Source of the DNA: UM-FILTER-40-17 sp032251335
GTDB taxonomy: Bacteria; Bacteroidota; Bacteroidia; Flavobacteriales; Flavobacteriaceae
Length of the DNA stretch: 43,145 nucleotides
Direction: 5' to 3'
NCBI GenBank assembly: GCA_032251335.1
Contig: JAVVDW010000020.1
Location: 1-43,145, forward strand
Shown here: positions 32,933-41,625 of the stretch, piece by piece
Numbering within the stretch: the first letter of the stretch is position 1
Layout: each line of letters starts with the position of its first letter
Notes under the pieces: model-generated
Seen by the model: only the letters and a program-made list of their open reading frames with translations
Databases searched by the model: none
What the model was told of the DNA's origin: nothing
Position numbers and translations under genes: made by a program

Positions 32933-34853
32933 GATAGGGTATGTTTATGATTACGGAAGTGCCTTTGTTTTCAATAGACTCTATTTCTAAAGTACCATCA
33001 ATCTGCTGAATACGTTGTTCGATACCCAACAAGCCCATGCCGTCTTTTAATTTTGTGCGATGCGTGTCAAAGCCTTTTCCGTCGTCTTCTACCATTAGAT
33101 TGAGGTGGTCGCTGTGTTGGGTGAGATAAATGGTGACGCGGCGGGCGTCTGCGTGCTTGATAATGTTGGTCACCAATTCCTGAACGATTCGAAACAAAAG
33201 AATTTCCAGGCTGTTTTCCAGACGATTTTCCAAACCAAAGGCCTCTACTTCTACGGTCAATTTTTGAGAAGCAGAAACGTCTGACGCCAATTTCTTAATG
33301 GCTTTGAGGAGTCCCCTATTGGCCAGGACGCCCGCATTTTTGGAGTGCGCCAACAGCCGTACCTGTTTGTAGGCTTCATCCATCAAACTTTCTGTATGCA
33401 ACATCAGTTTTTCGTTCGATTTTTCTCGTCCAATTTGTTCAAAATTGAGTTTTAACGTAGCCAAAAGACCGCCCAAGTTGTCGTGCAACTCGTTAGCCAG
33501 ATGTTGTCGCTCCGCTTCTTGGCCTTGTATCATTGCATCGATGATATTGATCTCTTGTTGCTGCAAAAGACTTGCTGTGCGTTGCCTTTCCAGTTGTTTT
33601 TCCTTTTCGACCAAAGCTTGTTTTTTCCGCATGTTTTTATACCCTAAAACAGCGATTACCGCAAGACCAAACAATGAAACAAGCGCAGCAATAGAAATAT
33701 TTCTGTTGAAAGCGCGTTGGGTTTCCAAAACCTGATTTGCGTTTTTGAGTTCTAAATTTTCTCGCTCTTTTTTCTCGGTTTCATACTTGGTTTGAATGTC
33801 ATTTATGGCCAATACACTTTTTTCAAGATTGAGCACTTCTTGTATTTTATTTTTGAGTTCTAAATAATACACGGCACTATCCATTCTTTGCTGCGCCTTT
33901 TGATTGACATACATATAATTGTAAACCAGTATCAAATCGTCTTTGTTTTTAATTTTCAAGGGAATGTTGAGCGCCTTGCGGAAGTAACGCATCGCTGAGC
34001 GAAAATCTTCTTTTTCCTGATAGATAACGCCTTGGTTGGTGTACATGCCAAACAAATTGGATTGGGCAAAATAGTAAGGCAGTGTCAAGTATTTTTCAAT
34101 AGCTTTTTGATAATAATTCATGCCGAGCTCCGGCTTTTTTTCGAAGAGATCATAATTGACGCCCAAAAGCTGACAAAAACGAGCATTCAAATACGTTACG
34201 CGAAGCTTTTCGGACAAGGATATGCCTTCTAAAGAAAGAGAAATTGGGGTCTCCAACTCGGGTGTATCGTAAAACTTGCGCGCCATTTGCAAACCTAATT
34301 CGTAATAAAGCGCGTACAATTTTTCATAATCATCATATAAGTACGCCTGATATTCTTTTAGGTAGTTTTCGTAAACGTCTCGATTTCTTTCACTTTTGAA
34401 TAAATAGCGCAGGATTCTCTTCAAAACCTCGGCTTTTAGGGTATCATTCTTTTGGAATGTGACTATTTCATTGGCCTTCAGGTAGTGGCTAAAACTTAAA
34501 GAATCTAAATTATCGGCTTCGTAAAAGGCCAAATCTCCTAAAATGACATGCTTAAAGTATTGGGCGACAGGCGTTGAATCCGGAAAGGTTTCGAACCGTT
34601 TCACGGCTTCGTTATAACGTTCATTTTCGCCGGTTTTGAACTCTTGCAACTGTTGGGTAAAAAACGCATTGAGCCACGCATCCTCGAAGGTTGTTACAGA
34701 CAAAATAGAGTCGGCGCGTGGGATATCGATCTGCCGAAATGCATCCAACACCTTGTAAAAATTGGAATCGGGAACTTCCAGACGGCTTGTTTTATCCTGA
34801 GCTTGCGCCCACATACAGAGAGAAAATAAAACAGCGATAATTGATTTCAGCAT
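32925..34853 (-). CDS. TPR sensor histidine kinase (HisKA_3 type)
   Basis: 642-residue membrane sensor. A signal peptide (1-18, ending AQAQ) sends a TPR-rich region (about 60-340) to the periplasm. A coiled coil (about 350-380) and one membrane helix (386-405) lead to a HisKA_3 dimerisation domain with phospho-acceptor H457 (ELHDNLGG). The HATPase domain has an N box including N563 and a G box DDGKGFD (590-596). This form is common in Bacteroidota, where the TPR region is thought to sense through protein contact; the signal is unknown. It overlaps its response regulator. Confidence 0.93.
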   Translation of the reverse strand: MLKSIIAVLFSLCMWAQAQDKTSRLEVPDSNFYKVLDAFRQIDIPRADSILSVTTFEDAWLNAFFTQQLQEFKTGENERYNEAVKRFETFPDSTPVAQYFKHVILGDLAFYEADNLDSLSFSHYLKANEIVTFQKNDTLKAEVLKRILRYLFKSERNRDVYENYLKEYQAYLYDDYEKLYALYYELGLQMARKFYDTPELETPISLSLEGISLSEKLRVTYLNARFCQLLGVNYDLFEKKPELGMNYYQKAIEKYLTLPYYFAQSNLFGMYTNQGVIYQEKEDFRSAMRYFRKALNIPLKIKNKDDLILVYNYMYVNQKAQQRMDSAVYYLELKNKIQEVLNLEKSVLAINDIQTKYETEKKERENLELKNANQVLETQRAFNRNISIAALVSLFGLAVIAVLGYKNMRKKQALVEKEKQLERQRTASLLQQQEINIIDAMIQGQEAERQHLANELHDNLGGLLATLKLNFEQIGREKSNEKLMLHTESLMDEAYKQVRLLAHSKNAGVLANRGLLKAIKKLASDVSASQKLTVEVEAFGLENRLENSLEILLFRIVQELVTNIIKHADARRVTIYLTQHSDHLNLMVEDDGKGFDTHRTKLKDGMGLLGIEQRIQQIDGTLEIESIENKGTSVIINIPYHD

Positions 34854-35027
34854 TGCATGGCGAAAGTTTCAACGACCAAAAGTCTTGTTATTTAATTTTT
34901 TGTGCACACAGGTAAAGATAGAAAAACCTATTGAAATCTGGTTTGAAGCCGTTTTAAATAATCATATTCTCAAGTCCATATTTTGAGATAGCATCTTCGG
35001 GCAACTGATAAAATAATTTCCTGAGAA

Positions 35028-35483
35028 TTATGCAACAAATATTTGACAAATTCGAGAGCCAATTTTGAGACCGGAATTTGCCATCATAGTAGAAAAACGC
35101 AATTTCTCACCCGATTTATATCGAATCGGGTCAAAATTCCAATCTGTTTTCAGACAAGGATTTGCACCGGCAGGTTGCAGTTCGATGACCAATTCTTTGC
35201 TGCCAATTACTTTACAACATTTCACGAATTCATATACCTGTCCACACAGCGGTCTCATTTCTAAATCAAAACCCTCAATTTCGTATTCCCTGAGGTTTTC
35301 GCTTCCTTTTTTGGGCGGTACTTTTGAAAATTTTACTTTAGCCGCTATGGCAAAAACATCTTGATCGTTGTTTTCGATGCCTATGTGCAGCAATTGGTGT
35401 TTTTTGATGATTTTTTCATCTTCCAAATTCAGGTTAATGATTACTTCCGTTTGGTTTGCTTGCGTTTTGGTTTTACTTTTCAT
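35028..35483 (-). CDS. hypothetical protein
   Basis: 151-residue protein without signal peptide or membrane segment. The sequence is mixed alpha/beta with a Lys-rich N terminus (MKSKTKTQANQTEVIINLNLED). Several Cys (RPLCGQVYEFVKCC, NPCLKT) could bind metal or simply be buried. I do not recognise the family. It stands between the two-component pair and the small membrane protein gene on the same strand, with clear spacing on both sides. Codon use looks like its neighbours. Confidence 0.6.
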   Translation of the reverse strand: MKSKTKTQANQTEVIINLNLEDEKIIKKHQLLHIGIENNDQDVFAIAAKVKFSKVPPKKGSENLREYEIEGFDLEMRPLCGQVYEFVKCCKVIGSKELVIELQPAGANPCLKTDWNFDPIRYKSGEKLRFSTMMANSGLKIGSRICQIFVA

Positions 35484-35560
35484 TTGGGTCGTTTTTTATA
35501 AAAACAAAATTCCAAAATGAAATATACTTTAACCTACCTGAGTTTGGGTATTTTAAAAAC

Positions 35561-35752
35561 TTAGTACAAAAAAAACTTTATCGCGAAAAGAATAGCGATA
35601 AAAAGCAAAAAACCGATGAGTACCCAAAGACTTCCCTTGTAGTGGAGTTTGTGGAGTTTAGCATCTTTACGGTAGCTAAAAACGATAAATACGATAAAAG
35701 AAATTGCAAAAACAATCGCAAAAATAATTTGTCCGATACTAAACATAACCAT
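35561..35752 (-). CDS. small two-helix membrane protein
   Basis: 63-residue protein with two hydrophobic helices (about 4-25 and 42-62) around a short basic loop (YRKDAKLHKLHYKG). No known domain; the pattern is credible for a real small inner-membrane protein. It begins 4 nt after the stop of the upstream VWA-type gene, so probably part of the same transcript. Confidence 0.65.
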   Translation of the reverse strand: MVMFSIGQIIFAIVFAISFIVFIVFSYRKDAKLHKLHYKGSLWVLIGFLLFIAILFAIKFFLY

Positions 35753-35756
35753 TGTA

Positions 35757-37802
35757 TTAAATAAGACCTCTGTATTTTCTCAGCAGCCATTCGGTGCCTA
35801 AACTACACAACAATATCAACAGCAGCCATTGCCAAGAAATGATAGAAACTTTGCGCGACTCGGTTTTCAATACCGCTTTGTATGTATCGCTCTCCAACAA
35901 TGTCATTTTTAAATTTTCAAATTGGTTTGGAAAAAAAATAGCCCCTTCGGTAATGCTTGACAAGCGTTGCAATTTTTCATAATCCGCATTTATAAATTGC
36001 TTTTCAGCATCAAAATCCAACACGGTGATTTGCCCTGTTTGACTGATATTCTCGTTGGTTTCCAAAGTTTCAAATTGATAATCGCCCGGTGGCAGCGCAG
36101 CTAAGTCTGCCTCATAAAAACTGCCTTTCAACAAAAAAGGAAATACAAACTTCTCATTTGTTTGTGCATTGGTGAGCGAAATGCGAAGGTTGCCGCGGGG
36201 GTCAAAATTAAAAATCTTGTCAAAAAAACGCACTTTTATCAGTTTCTCCGAAGCGCTTTCCAAAACGGGTTGGTAATCGAGTTGAAGGCGCTCACGGCGT
36301 TTGTTTGACGACAGATATTGAACCAAGCTGGTCACAAAACCGTCAAAAGCTGCAAAACTTCCTGTGTTTAAAAAACTTTGCGCACGCCATTGCCAAACAT
36401 TTTCTGCAAACAAGACGGCGTGTTTGGTCTCTTCTTGCTCATAGGTAAGCCAAAGCGGTTTCTCAGTAGGATTCCCTGCGATTACTTGGGTGAGAAATAC
36501 ATCGGTTTCTATTTTTGGATTTATGTCCATAAAAATGCCTTTGAGTGGCGGAAGACTTTCAAATCCGATATCATCCAAATAAAAAGATTTAAAATCGGGT
36601 TGTTGTTTGCCTTGTATATTCTCTGCAAACGAAGCATCACTCATCTCTATATTCGGATCAAAAGTTTCCTGATAATTTAGGTCTGTTTTGGTACCTATAA
36701 TCGTTAAAGTATTTTTCTGCAGCTGTTTGATTTGTTTGTCAATTTCAGAAAAATCGGCCGTAGGTTGGTGTCTAATCACCATCACATACTCATTCAAATC
36801 TAGCTGTTGATTGGGTTTTACGATGGACACTTGCCTAAATTTGCTAGACGTAATGGCTTTTCTAAACGCCCCCAAATCGGGATGTGTCAAATCACTTACT
36901 ATCAGTATTTTTGATTGTTGGTCTATAATTTCAACAACCGTCTCTGTACCGTTATTTTGTACGTTTTTCTCATTTTCAAAAGGCAGTAAGTTTACCGTCA
37001 TTTTTTGCATGCCAACCGTTTCAGATTTGATTGTAAAACGGCTGACATGCGCCTTGTCTGTTTCGGAAAAAGTCAGGTTTTCGGCGTGCACTACTTTGCC
37101 GGAGAGGCGCACTTCTAGTCGGGTAGAAAGTGTTTTGTTTTTTCCTTCAAAGGCTGTTAAAACTTCAACCGGAAAGGCATTGCCCAAATAAGAAAAACCA
37201 TTCGTATTTACTTGTGTAATCTTCAAATCTGGGTGGCGCACAGTATCGCCCAAAACCACGGTGTACACATCAAACAGCGTATTATTTGCTGAAAATTCGT
37301 AATCTGCACCCACCGTTTGCCGGCCATCTGTCAGCAAAACCGTAGGCGTGTTTTGGGTTTTATAAAGCTGTTTTAATTGAAAAAAAGGCTCGGAAAGATT
37401 GGTTTCTGAAGCCTCAAAAGACAAGCTGTCTGAGTTTTTTAGGGCTTTGCCAAAAGTGTAAGTTTGCACATCAAATTTTTCTGAGAGCTCAGTATCAGTT
37501 TGAAGCCATTGTAGAAACTCCGTTTCGGCATATTCTGCGTTTAAGTATTTCACCGAACTGCTGTTATCTGCCAAGACAACCAATGTAGGTTTTTGCGTGT
37601 TTTGTGTTTGGATGTTCATTTTGGGATTGAAAACCAGCAACCATAGTGCCAGCCAACTCACAAATCGCAGTACGAGCAGCACCCAAAAAGGTTTGCTCTT
37701 GGATTGGAAAATATATTGAAACCAAACCAACAAAAGACTTGCCAAGCAAGCTAAAAAGAAACTGATAAACGGATTTTGTAGCATTTGTGTTAGTTGACCC
37801 AT
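35757..37802 (-). CDS. membrane-anchored VWA-like protein
   Basis: 681-residue protein with two N-terminal membrane helices (about 12-30 and 38-58) and one at the C terminus (about 655-672). After the second helix a von Willebrand A-like domain starts at TLVVLADNSSS, with a MIDAS-type D79-x-S81-x-S83, and continues through VLLTDGRQTVG. The middle is long, beta-rich and apparently periplasmic, possibly Ig-like and glutamine-amidotransferase-like modules as in related BatA-like proteins. Function is unknown; it may be a scaffold at the envelope. It ends 4 nt before the small membrane protein gene. Confidence 0.8.
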   Translation of the reverse strand: MGQLTQMLQNPFISFFLACLASLLLVWFQYIFQSKSKPFWVLLVLRFVSWLALWLLVFNPKMNIQTQNTQKPTLVVLADNSSSVKYLNAEYAETEFLQWLQTDTELSEKFDVQTYTFGKALKNSDSLSFEASETNLSEPFFQLKQLYKTQNTPTVLLTDGRQTVGADYEFSANNTLFDVYTVVLGDTVRHPDLKITQVNTNGFSYLGNAFPVEVLTAFEGKNKTLSTRLEVRLSGKVVHAENLTFSETDKAHVSRFTIKSETVGMQKMTVNLLPFENEKNVQNNGTETVVEIIDQQSKILIVSDLTHPDLGAFRKAITSSKFRQVSIVKPNQQLDLNEYVMVIRHQPTADFSEIDKQIKQLQKNTLTIIGTKTDLNYQETFDPNIEMSDASFAENIQGKQQPDFKSFYLDDIGFESLPPLKGIFMDINPKIETDVFLTQVIAGNPTEKPLWLTYEQEETKHAVLFAENVWQWRAQSFLNTGSFAAFDGFVTSLVQYLSSNKRRERLQLDYQPVLESASEKLIKVRFFDKIFNFDPRGNLRISLTNAQTNEKFVFPFLLKGSFYEADLAALPPGDYQFETLETNENISQTGQITVLDFDAEKQFINADYEKLQRLSSITEGAIFFPNQFENLKMTLLESDTYKAVLKTESRKVSIISWQWLLLILLCSLGTEWLLRKYRGLI

Positions 37803-37977
37803 TTGGCAAAGGCATCTCCATGTCGGATGTCTCTGCTTTTAAAACCTTTGGTTGATGCGACTGTATAAATCAATGGTAAGCGGCAGAAACCTATCGCCCC
37901 GCTGATTAAGGTTTGTTTTGACAACCTGCCCGTATGGCAGACGGTTTCTTTTACGGGCATTTCATAAATCAATCGCA

Positions 37978-38724
37978 TTAGGTGTGCATGCCGCCATCTA
38001 CATGTATCACTTGCCCGGTAATATAATCCGACAAGTCTGATGCCAAAAACAAGCAAGCATTGGCAACATCTTCGGGTGTGCCGCCTCTCTTGAGCGGAAT
38101 AGCATCACGCCAGCCTTGCACGGTTTTTTCATCGAGTTTGCCAGTCATTTCCGTTTCTATAAAACCCGGCGCAATCACATTGCATCGAATGTTTCGAGAG
38201 CCTAACTCTAAAGCGACAGATTTGCTAAAACCGATAATGCCTGCTTTGGAAGCCGCGTAGTTTGACTGACCGGCATTGCCTTTTACGCCCACTACCGAGC
38301 TCATATTGATGATAGATCCGCTGCGTTGTTTGAGCATGGTTCTTTGTACGGCTTTCGTCAGGTTGAAAACCGATTTGAGATTGACAGCAATAACCTTGTC
38401 AAAATCTTCTTCGGAAATGCGCATTAGCAAGTTGTCTTTGGTGATACCTGCATTGTTGATGAGTATATCCACCGTGCCAAAATCAGCCACTACGGCATCT
38501 ACAAAAGCTTGCGATTGGCCAAAATCTGATGCGTCGGATTGGTAGCCTTTGGCTTTCACACCATAGGCTTGCAATTCTTGTTCCAGTGTGGTTGCGGCCT
38601 CTACGGAACTGCTATAGGTAAAGGCGACATGGGCGCCGTTTTGTGCGAAAATAGTGGCTATGCCTTTGCCAATGCCACGGCTGGCACCGGTAATGATGGC
38701 TGTTTTTCCTTGGAGTAAATTCAT
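37978..38724 (-). CDS. fabG: 3-oxoacyl-[ACP] reductase FabG
   Basis: 248-residue SDR enzyme of fatty-acid synthesis, reducing 3-oxoacyl-ACP with NADPH. The cofactor motif is GASRGIGKG (13-21). The NNAG segment is at 90-93, with N115. The catalytic triad is S143, Y156 and K160. The C terminus (DYITGQVIHVDGGMHT) matches FabG rather than other SDRs. The 175-nt gap to the next gene downstream carries nothing that I can identify. Confidence 0.94.
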   Translation of the reverse strand: MNLLQGKTAIITGASRGIGKGIATIFAQNGAHVAFTYSSSVEAATTLEQELQAYGVKAKGYQSDASDFGQSQAFVDAVVADFGTVDILINNAGITKDNLLMRISEEDFDKVIAVNLKSVFNLTKAVQRTMLKQRSGSIINMSSVVGVKGNAGQSNYAASKAGIIGFSKSVALELGSRNIRCNVIAPGFIETEMTGKLDEKTVQGWRDAIPLKRGGTPEDVANACLFLASDLSDYITGQVIHVDGGMHT

Positions 38725-38885
38725 ATAAAAGTCTGTTTATTGAAATTGTATAGAGTCAAAAACAAAGATATACCAATTATTTAATGCCACAATATCCATA
38801 GAACAGTAAAACCAATTAAACAAATCTTAAAACCTTTTATAAAAAAACTTTTGTTTAAAAACAGGGCTTATCGTTAGGACAAAAG

Positions 38886-38917
38886 TTAGGTCATTTTTAG
38901 GAAATATTTTATTTTTG
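38886..38917 (+). promoter_or_regulatory. candidate yaaA promoter
   Basis: TTAG (38886-38889), a 20-nt spacer, then TATTTTTG (38910-38917), an exact TAnnTTTG box. The ATG of yaaA is only 10 nt after the box, so the leader would be very short. Confidence 0.5.
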
Positions 38918-38927
38918 AAAAAAAACT

Positions 38928-39695
38928 ATGTCGCTACGTATCGTCATCTCACCGGCCAAGTCGTTAGATTTTGAATCTGAAATTCCAAATGTTCCGGCGG
39001 GTGCTTTAATTTTTGAAAAAGAAGCTGCAAAACTCAACAAAACGCTGAAAGCCCAATCGGTTAGCAAGCTCAAGTATTTGATGCATATTTCAGACGCTTT
39101 AGCCAAGCTTAATTGGGAGCGAAATCAAAGTTATCAGTCGCCTTTTACGCCTGACAATGCCCGCCCTGCCATTTTTGCTTTCAACGGAGATGTCTATTCC
39201 GGTCTGGATGTAAAACAATTGGATATGGAAGCGCTCTTATTTTTGCAAAACCGGCTCTATATACTCTCCGGACTGTATGGTTTGCTCAGGCCTTTTGATT
39301 TAATACAAGCCTATCGGCTGGAAATGGGCACATCGCTCAAAGTTGGCAAATACGACAACTTATACGAGTTTTGGGGCGACAGTCTCACCCGGAAAATCAA
39401 TGAAAATTTGACTCAAAACGATTGGCTCATCAACTTGGCCAGCCAGGAATATTTTAAAGCAGTTCGGGTAGATAAACTAAAACCTAAAGTTATGAGTCCG
39501 GTATTTAAAGATTACAAAAACGGTCAATTAAAAATTATTAGTTTTTACGCCAAAAAAGCTCGAGGCTTGATGGTACGCTATATGGCGCAAAACAAAATTG
39601 AAGACCCTAAAGACCTGTTGTATTTCGATTTGGAAGGCTACAGGTATAGCGAATCGGACACCCAAAAGGCGCACGAACCGGTTTTTGTGCGATGA
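38928..39695 (+). CDS. yaaA: peroxide stress protein YaaA (DUF328)
   Basis: 255-residue cytoplasmic protein. In E. coli the orthologue limits intracellular iron and oxidative DNA damage during peroxide stress and binds DNA. Family hallmarks are MSLRIVISPAKSLDFE at the start, PAIFAFNGDVYSGLD, LYILSGLYGLLRPFDLIQAYRLEMGT and YAKKARGLMVRYM. Length is typical. It is followed 65 nt later by tRNA-Arg(ACG). Confidence 0.95.
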   Translation: MSLRIVISPAKSLDFESEIPNVPAGALIFEKEAAKLNKTLKAQSVSKLKYLMHISDALAKLNWERNQSYQSPFTPDNARPAIFAFNGDVYSGLDVKQLDMEALLFLQNRLYILSGLYGLLRPFDLIQAYRLEMGTSLKVGKYDNLYEFWGDSLTRKINENLTQNDWLINLASQEYFKAVRVDKLKPKVMSPVFKDYKNGQLKIISFYAKKARGLMVRYMAQNKIEDPKDLLYFDLEGYRYSESDTQKAHEPVFVR

Positions 39696-39739
39696 AATGC
39701 ATTTGGTAAAATTAATTTTTTCAAACCATAAATATACGC

Positions 39740-39747
39740 TATATTTG
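39740..39747 (+). promoter_or_regulatory. -7 box of tRNA-Arg(ACG)
   Basis: TATATTTG, exact TAnnTTTG match, 13 nt upstream of the tRNA. A T-rich stretch ending at 39720 is at the right distance for a weak -33 element. Confidence 0.65.
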
Positions 39748-39760
39748 CACCCGAAAAATA

Positions 39761-39834
39761 GGCCTCGTGGCGCAACTGAATAGCGCATCTGATTACGGCT
39801 CAGAAGGTTACAGGTTTGAATCCTGTCGAGGTCA
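39761..39834 (+). tRNA. tRNA-Arg (ACG)
   Basis: 74-nt cloverleaf. The acceptor GGCCTCG pairs with CGAGGTC (one G-U). The anticodon stem TCTGA/TCAGA encloses TTACGGC, giving anticodon ACG, whose wobble A is normally converted to inosine. The T arm is ACAGG-TTTGAAT-CCTGT and the discriminator is A. It reads CGU/CGC/CGA codons. Confidence 0.96.
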
Positions 39835-39858
39835 CGAATAAATACTCTAATAAGAAAA

Positions 39859-39886
39859 AACGCCAAGCTTGCTTGAGCGTTTTTTT
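39859..39886 (+). terminator. terminator after tRNA-Arg(ACG)
   Basis: AACGC-CAAG (39859-39867) pairs with CTTG-A-GCGTT (39872-39881) around CTTG, with one bulged A, followed by a T run. The downstream half is duplicated at 39979. Confidence 0.7.
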
Positions 39887-39921
39887 GTTTGTAGTATTTT
39901 CAAAGCGGAGCTTTGTCAGGA
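39865..39921. repeat. direct repeat unit 1 after tRNA-Arg
   Basis: 57 nt starting AAGCTTGCTTGAGCG and ending GTCAGGA; 54 of 57 positions are identical to 39979-40035, with an offset of 114 nt. The sequence that follows (GAATCCTGT at 39931-39939) resembles the tRNA T arm. Confidence 0.75.
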
Positions 39922-39978
39922 TGCGCAAAGCGAATCCTGTTTCGTGACGTTCATTAGTATAACTTAATAACAGGTACT

Positions 39979-40035
39979 AAGCTTGCTTGAGCGTTTTTTT
40001 GTTTGGGGTATTTTCAAAGCGGCGCTTTGTCAGGA
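39979..40035. repeat. direct repeat unit 2 after tRNA-Arg
   Basis: Second copy of the 57-nt unit (three differences). It is followed at 40036-40068 by a degraded tRNA-like remnant that ends CTGTCGAGGTC, the exact 3' end of the intact tRNA. Confidence 0.75.
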
Positions 40036-40068
40036 CGTGGCGTAAAACGAAACAATACTGTCGAGGTC
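40034..40068 (+). pseudogene. tRNA-Arg remnant
   Basis: CGTGGCG-T-AA (40036-40045) matches the start of the intact tRNA (CGTGGCGCAA), and CTGTCGAGGTC (40058-40068) matches its last 11 nt before the discriminator. The D arm, anticodon arm and most of the T arm are missing, so it cannot fold. It is best read as a deleted copy from a tandem duplication. Confidence 0.45.
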
Positions 40069-40080
40069 TCACTAATCTAA

Positions 40081-40110
40081 AAAATTCATCAAAAACTGAT
40101 GGATTTTTTT
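40081..40110 (+). terminator. terminator between the tRNA remnants and lysA
   Basis: AAAATTCATCA (40081-40091) pairs with TGATGGATTTT (40097-40107) with one G-U and a 5-nt loop, followed by Ts. The rest of the 39835-40261 gap is AT-rich and holds no gene. Confidence 0.65.
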
Positions 40111-40170
40111 CATTCGTCTATTATACTGCATTTCTGTTAAGTATAAAATTGAAAACTTAAAAACATATAT

Positions 40171-40193
40171 AATTATAACAATTTGTTATAATT
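40171..40193. promoter_or_regulatory. perfect palindrome upstream of lysA
   Basis: AATTATAACAA and TTGTTATAATT, 11-bp perfect arms around a single T. It ends 68 nt before the lysA ATG and lies upstream of a TAACTTTA -7-like box (40238-40245), about 56 nt from palindrome centre to box. A regulator-binding site is plausible; the regulator is unknown. Confidence 0.45.
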
Positions 40194-40261
40194 TTCAAAA
40201 TGTATTCAAATTATTTTTTCACTTTGGGAAATCCGATTAACTTTACAACCAAAATTTTGTT

Positions 40262-41506
40262 ATGACAAACGACCAATTACTCGCTTTGGCAGAAGCTTTT
40301 GGAAATCCATTATACGTTTACGACAGTAAAAAAATAAATACTCAGTACAACAGACTGACAAACGCCTTCAAAGGGGTCAAAAATTTGAGAATTAACTACG
40401 CCGTCAAAGCCTTGTCGAACATTTCGGTACTCAAACTCTTCAACACTTTAGGCAGCGGACTCGATACGGTTTCCATCCAAGAGGTGCAATTGGGTATCTA
40501 CGCAGGTTTTTTACCCGAAAAAATTATTTATACGCCAAACGGGGTTTCGCTGGAAGAGATAGAACAAGTGGCTGCTTTGGGTGTTCAAATAAACATTGAC
40601 AACCTCTCAGTTCTAGAGCAATTTGGCGCACGACATCCCAAGGTGCCGGTATGTATCCGCATCAATCCGCATGTGATGGCCGGTGGCAACAGCAAAATTT
40701 CTGTGGGCCATATAGACTCCAAATTTGGGATTTCCATTCATCAGATGCCACATTTGTTGCGCATTATAGAAAACACAAAAATGAACATCAACGGTATTCA
40801 CATGCATACCGGTTCGGATATACTAGATATAGAAGTCTTTTTATATGCTTCCGAGATTTTGTTTGAAGCGGCTAAAAACTTCAAAAACCTTGAGTTTATT
40901 GATTTTGGCAGTGGTTTTAAAGTTCCTTATAAAGATGGCGATATAGAAACCAACGTGGAGGAATTGGGTGAAAAACTCACGGCTCGTTTCAACAGCTTTT
41001 GCCAAGAATACGGCAAAGAACTGGTCCTCGCATTCGAGCCCGGAAAATTTTTGGTCAGCCAAGCCGGTTACTTTTTGGCCAAAGTGAATGTGGTCAAGCA
41101 AACCACCTCTACCGTTTTTGCACAAATAGAATCGGGCTTCAACCACCTCATTCGCCCAATGTTTTACAATGCCCAACACCGCATCGAAAACCTTTCAAAC
41201 CCCGAAGGACGAGATCGGTTTTATTCCGTGGTGGGTTATATCTGCGAAACCGACACCTTTGCCAGCAACCGCAGAATTGCTGAGATCAAAGAAGGCGACA
41301 TTCTTTGCTTTTACAATGCAGGTGCCTACTGCTTTACTATGGCGTCTAACTACAACTCGCGCTACCGACCTGCGGAAGTGCTGTGGCACAACAACCAAGG
41401 ACATCTGATCACCCAAAGAGAAACTTTCGAAGATTTGATTCGCAATCAAATTTCCATAGATTTTTCTGAAATTTCAGCCAAAAAAAAGGCCAAATCGCAG
41501 GCTTAA
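40262..41506 (+). CDS. lysA: diaminopimelate decarboxylase
   Basis: 414-residue PLP enzyme of fold type III, the last step of lysine synthesis (meso-diaminopimelate to lysine). The PLP-binding lysine is K49 in NYAVKALSN. HMHTGSD, FEPGKFLV and the substrate-side GYICETDTF and AGAYCFTMASNYN segments fit the family. A 12-bp terminator follows the gene. A palindrome upstream may regulate it. No other lysine-pathway gene is in the window. Confidence 0.94.
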   Translation: MTNDQLLALAEAFGNPLYVYDSKKINTQYNRLTNAFKGVKNLRINYAVKALSNISVLKLFNTLGSGLDTVSIQEVQLGIYAGFLPEKIIYTPNGVSLEEIEQVAALGVQINIDNLSVLEQFGARHPKVPVCIRINPHVMAGGNSKISVGHIDSKFGISIHQMPHLLRIIENTKMNINGIHMHTGSDILDIEVFLYASEILFEAAKNFKNLEFIDFGSGFKVPYKDGDIETNVEELGEKLTARFNSFCQEYGKELVLAFEPGKFLVSQAGYFLAKVNVVKQTTSTVFAQIESGFNHLIRPMFYNAQHRIENLSNPEGRDRFYSVVGYICETDTFASNRRIAEIKEGDILCFYNAGAYCFTMASNYNSRYRPAEVLWHNNQGHLITQRETFEDLIRNQISIDFSEISAKKKAKSQA

Positions 41507-41532
41507 ATGTGATACATTTTGATGAGGCAAAC

Positions 41533-41574
41533 CGCTTGTTGAGGTGATTCCTCCTCAATAAGTGTTGTTTTTTT
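41533..41574 (+). terminator. terminator after lysA
   Basis: Twelve base pairs, two of them G-U, between 41533-41544 and 41553-41564 (core TTGAGG/CCTCAA) with an 8-nt loop, followed by a run of Ts. Confidence 0.82.
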
Positions 41575-41625
41575 GAGTGTAGCGATTAAAAAAATGATAA
41601 ATTTAGGCTCATCAAATCAATTATC

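Noticed and set aside
37803..37977. Frames crossing the gap between fabG and the VWA gene
   Set aside because: They run through the antisense or shifted frames of the neighbours and have no domain or start context.
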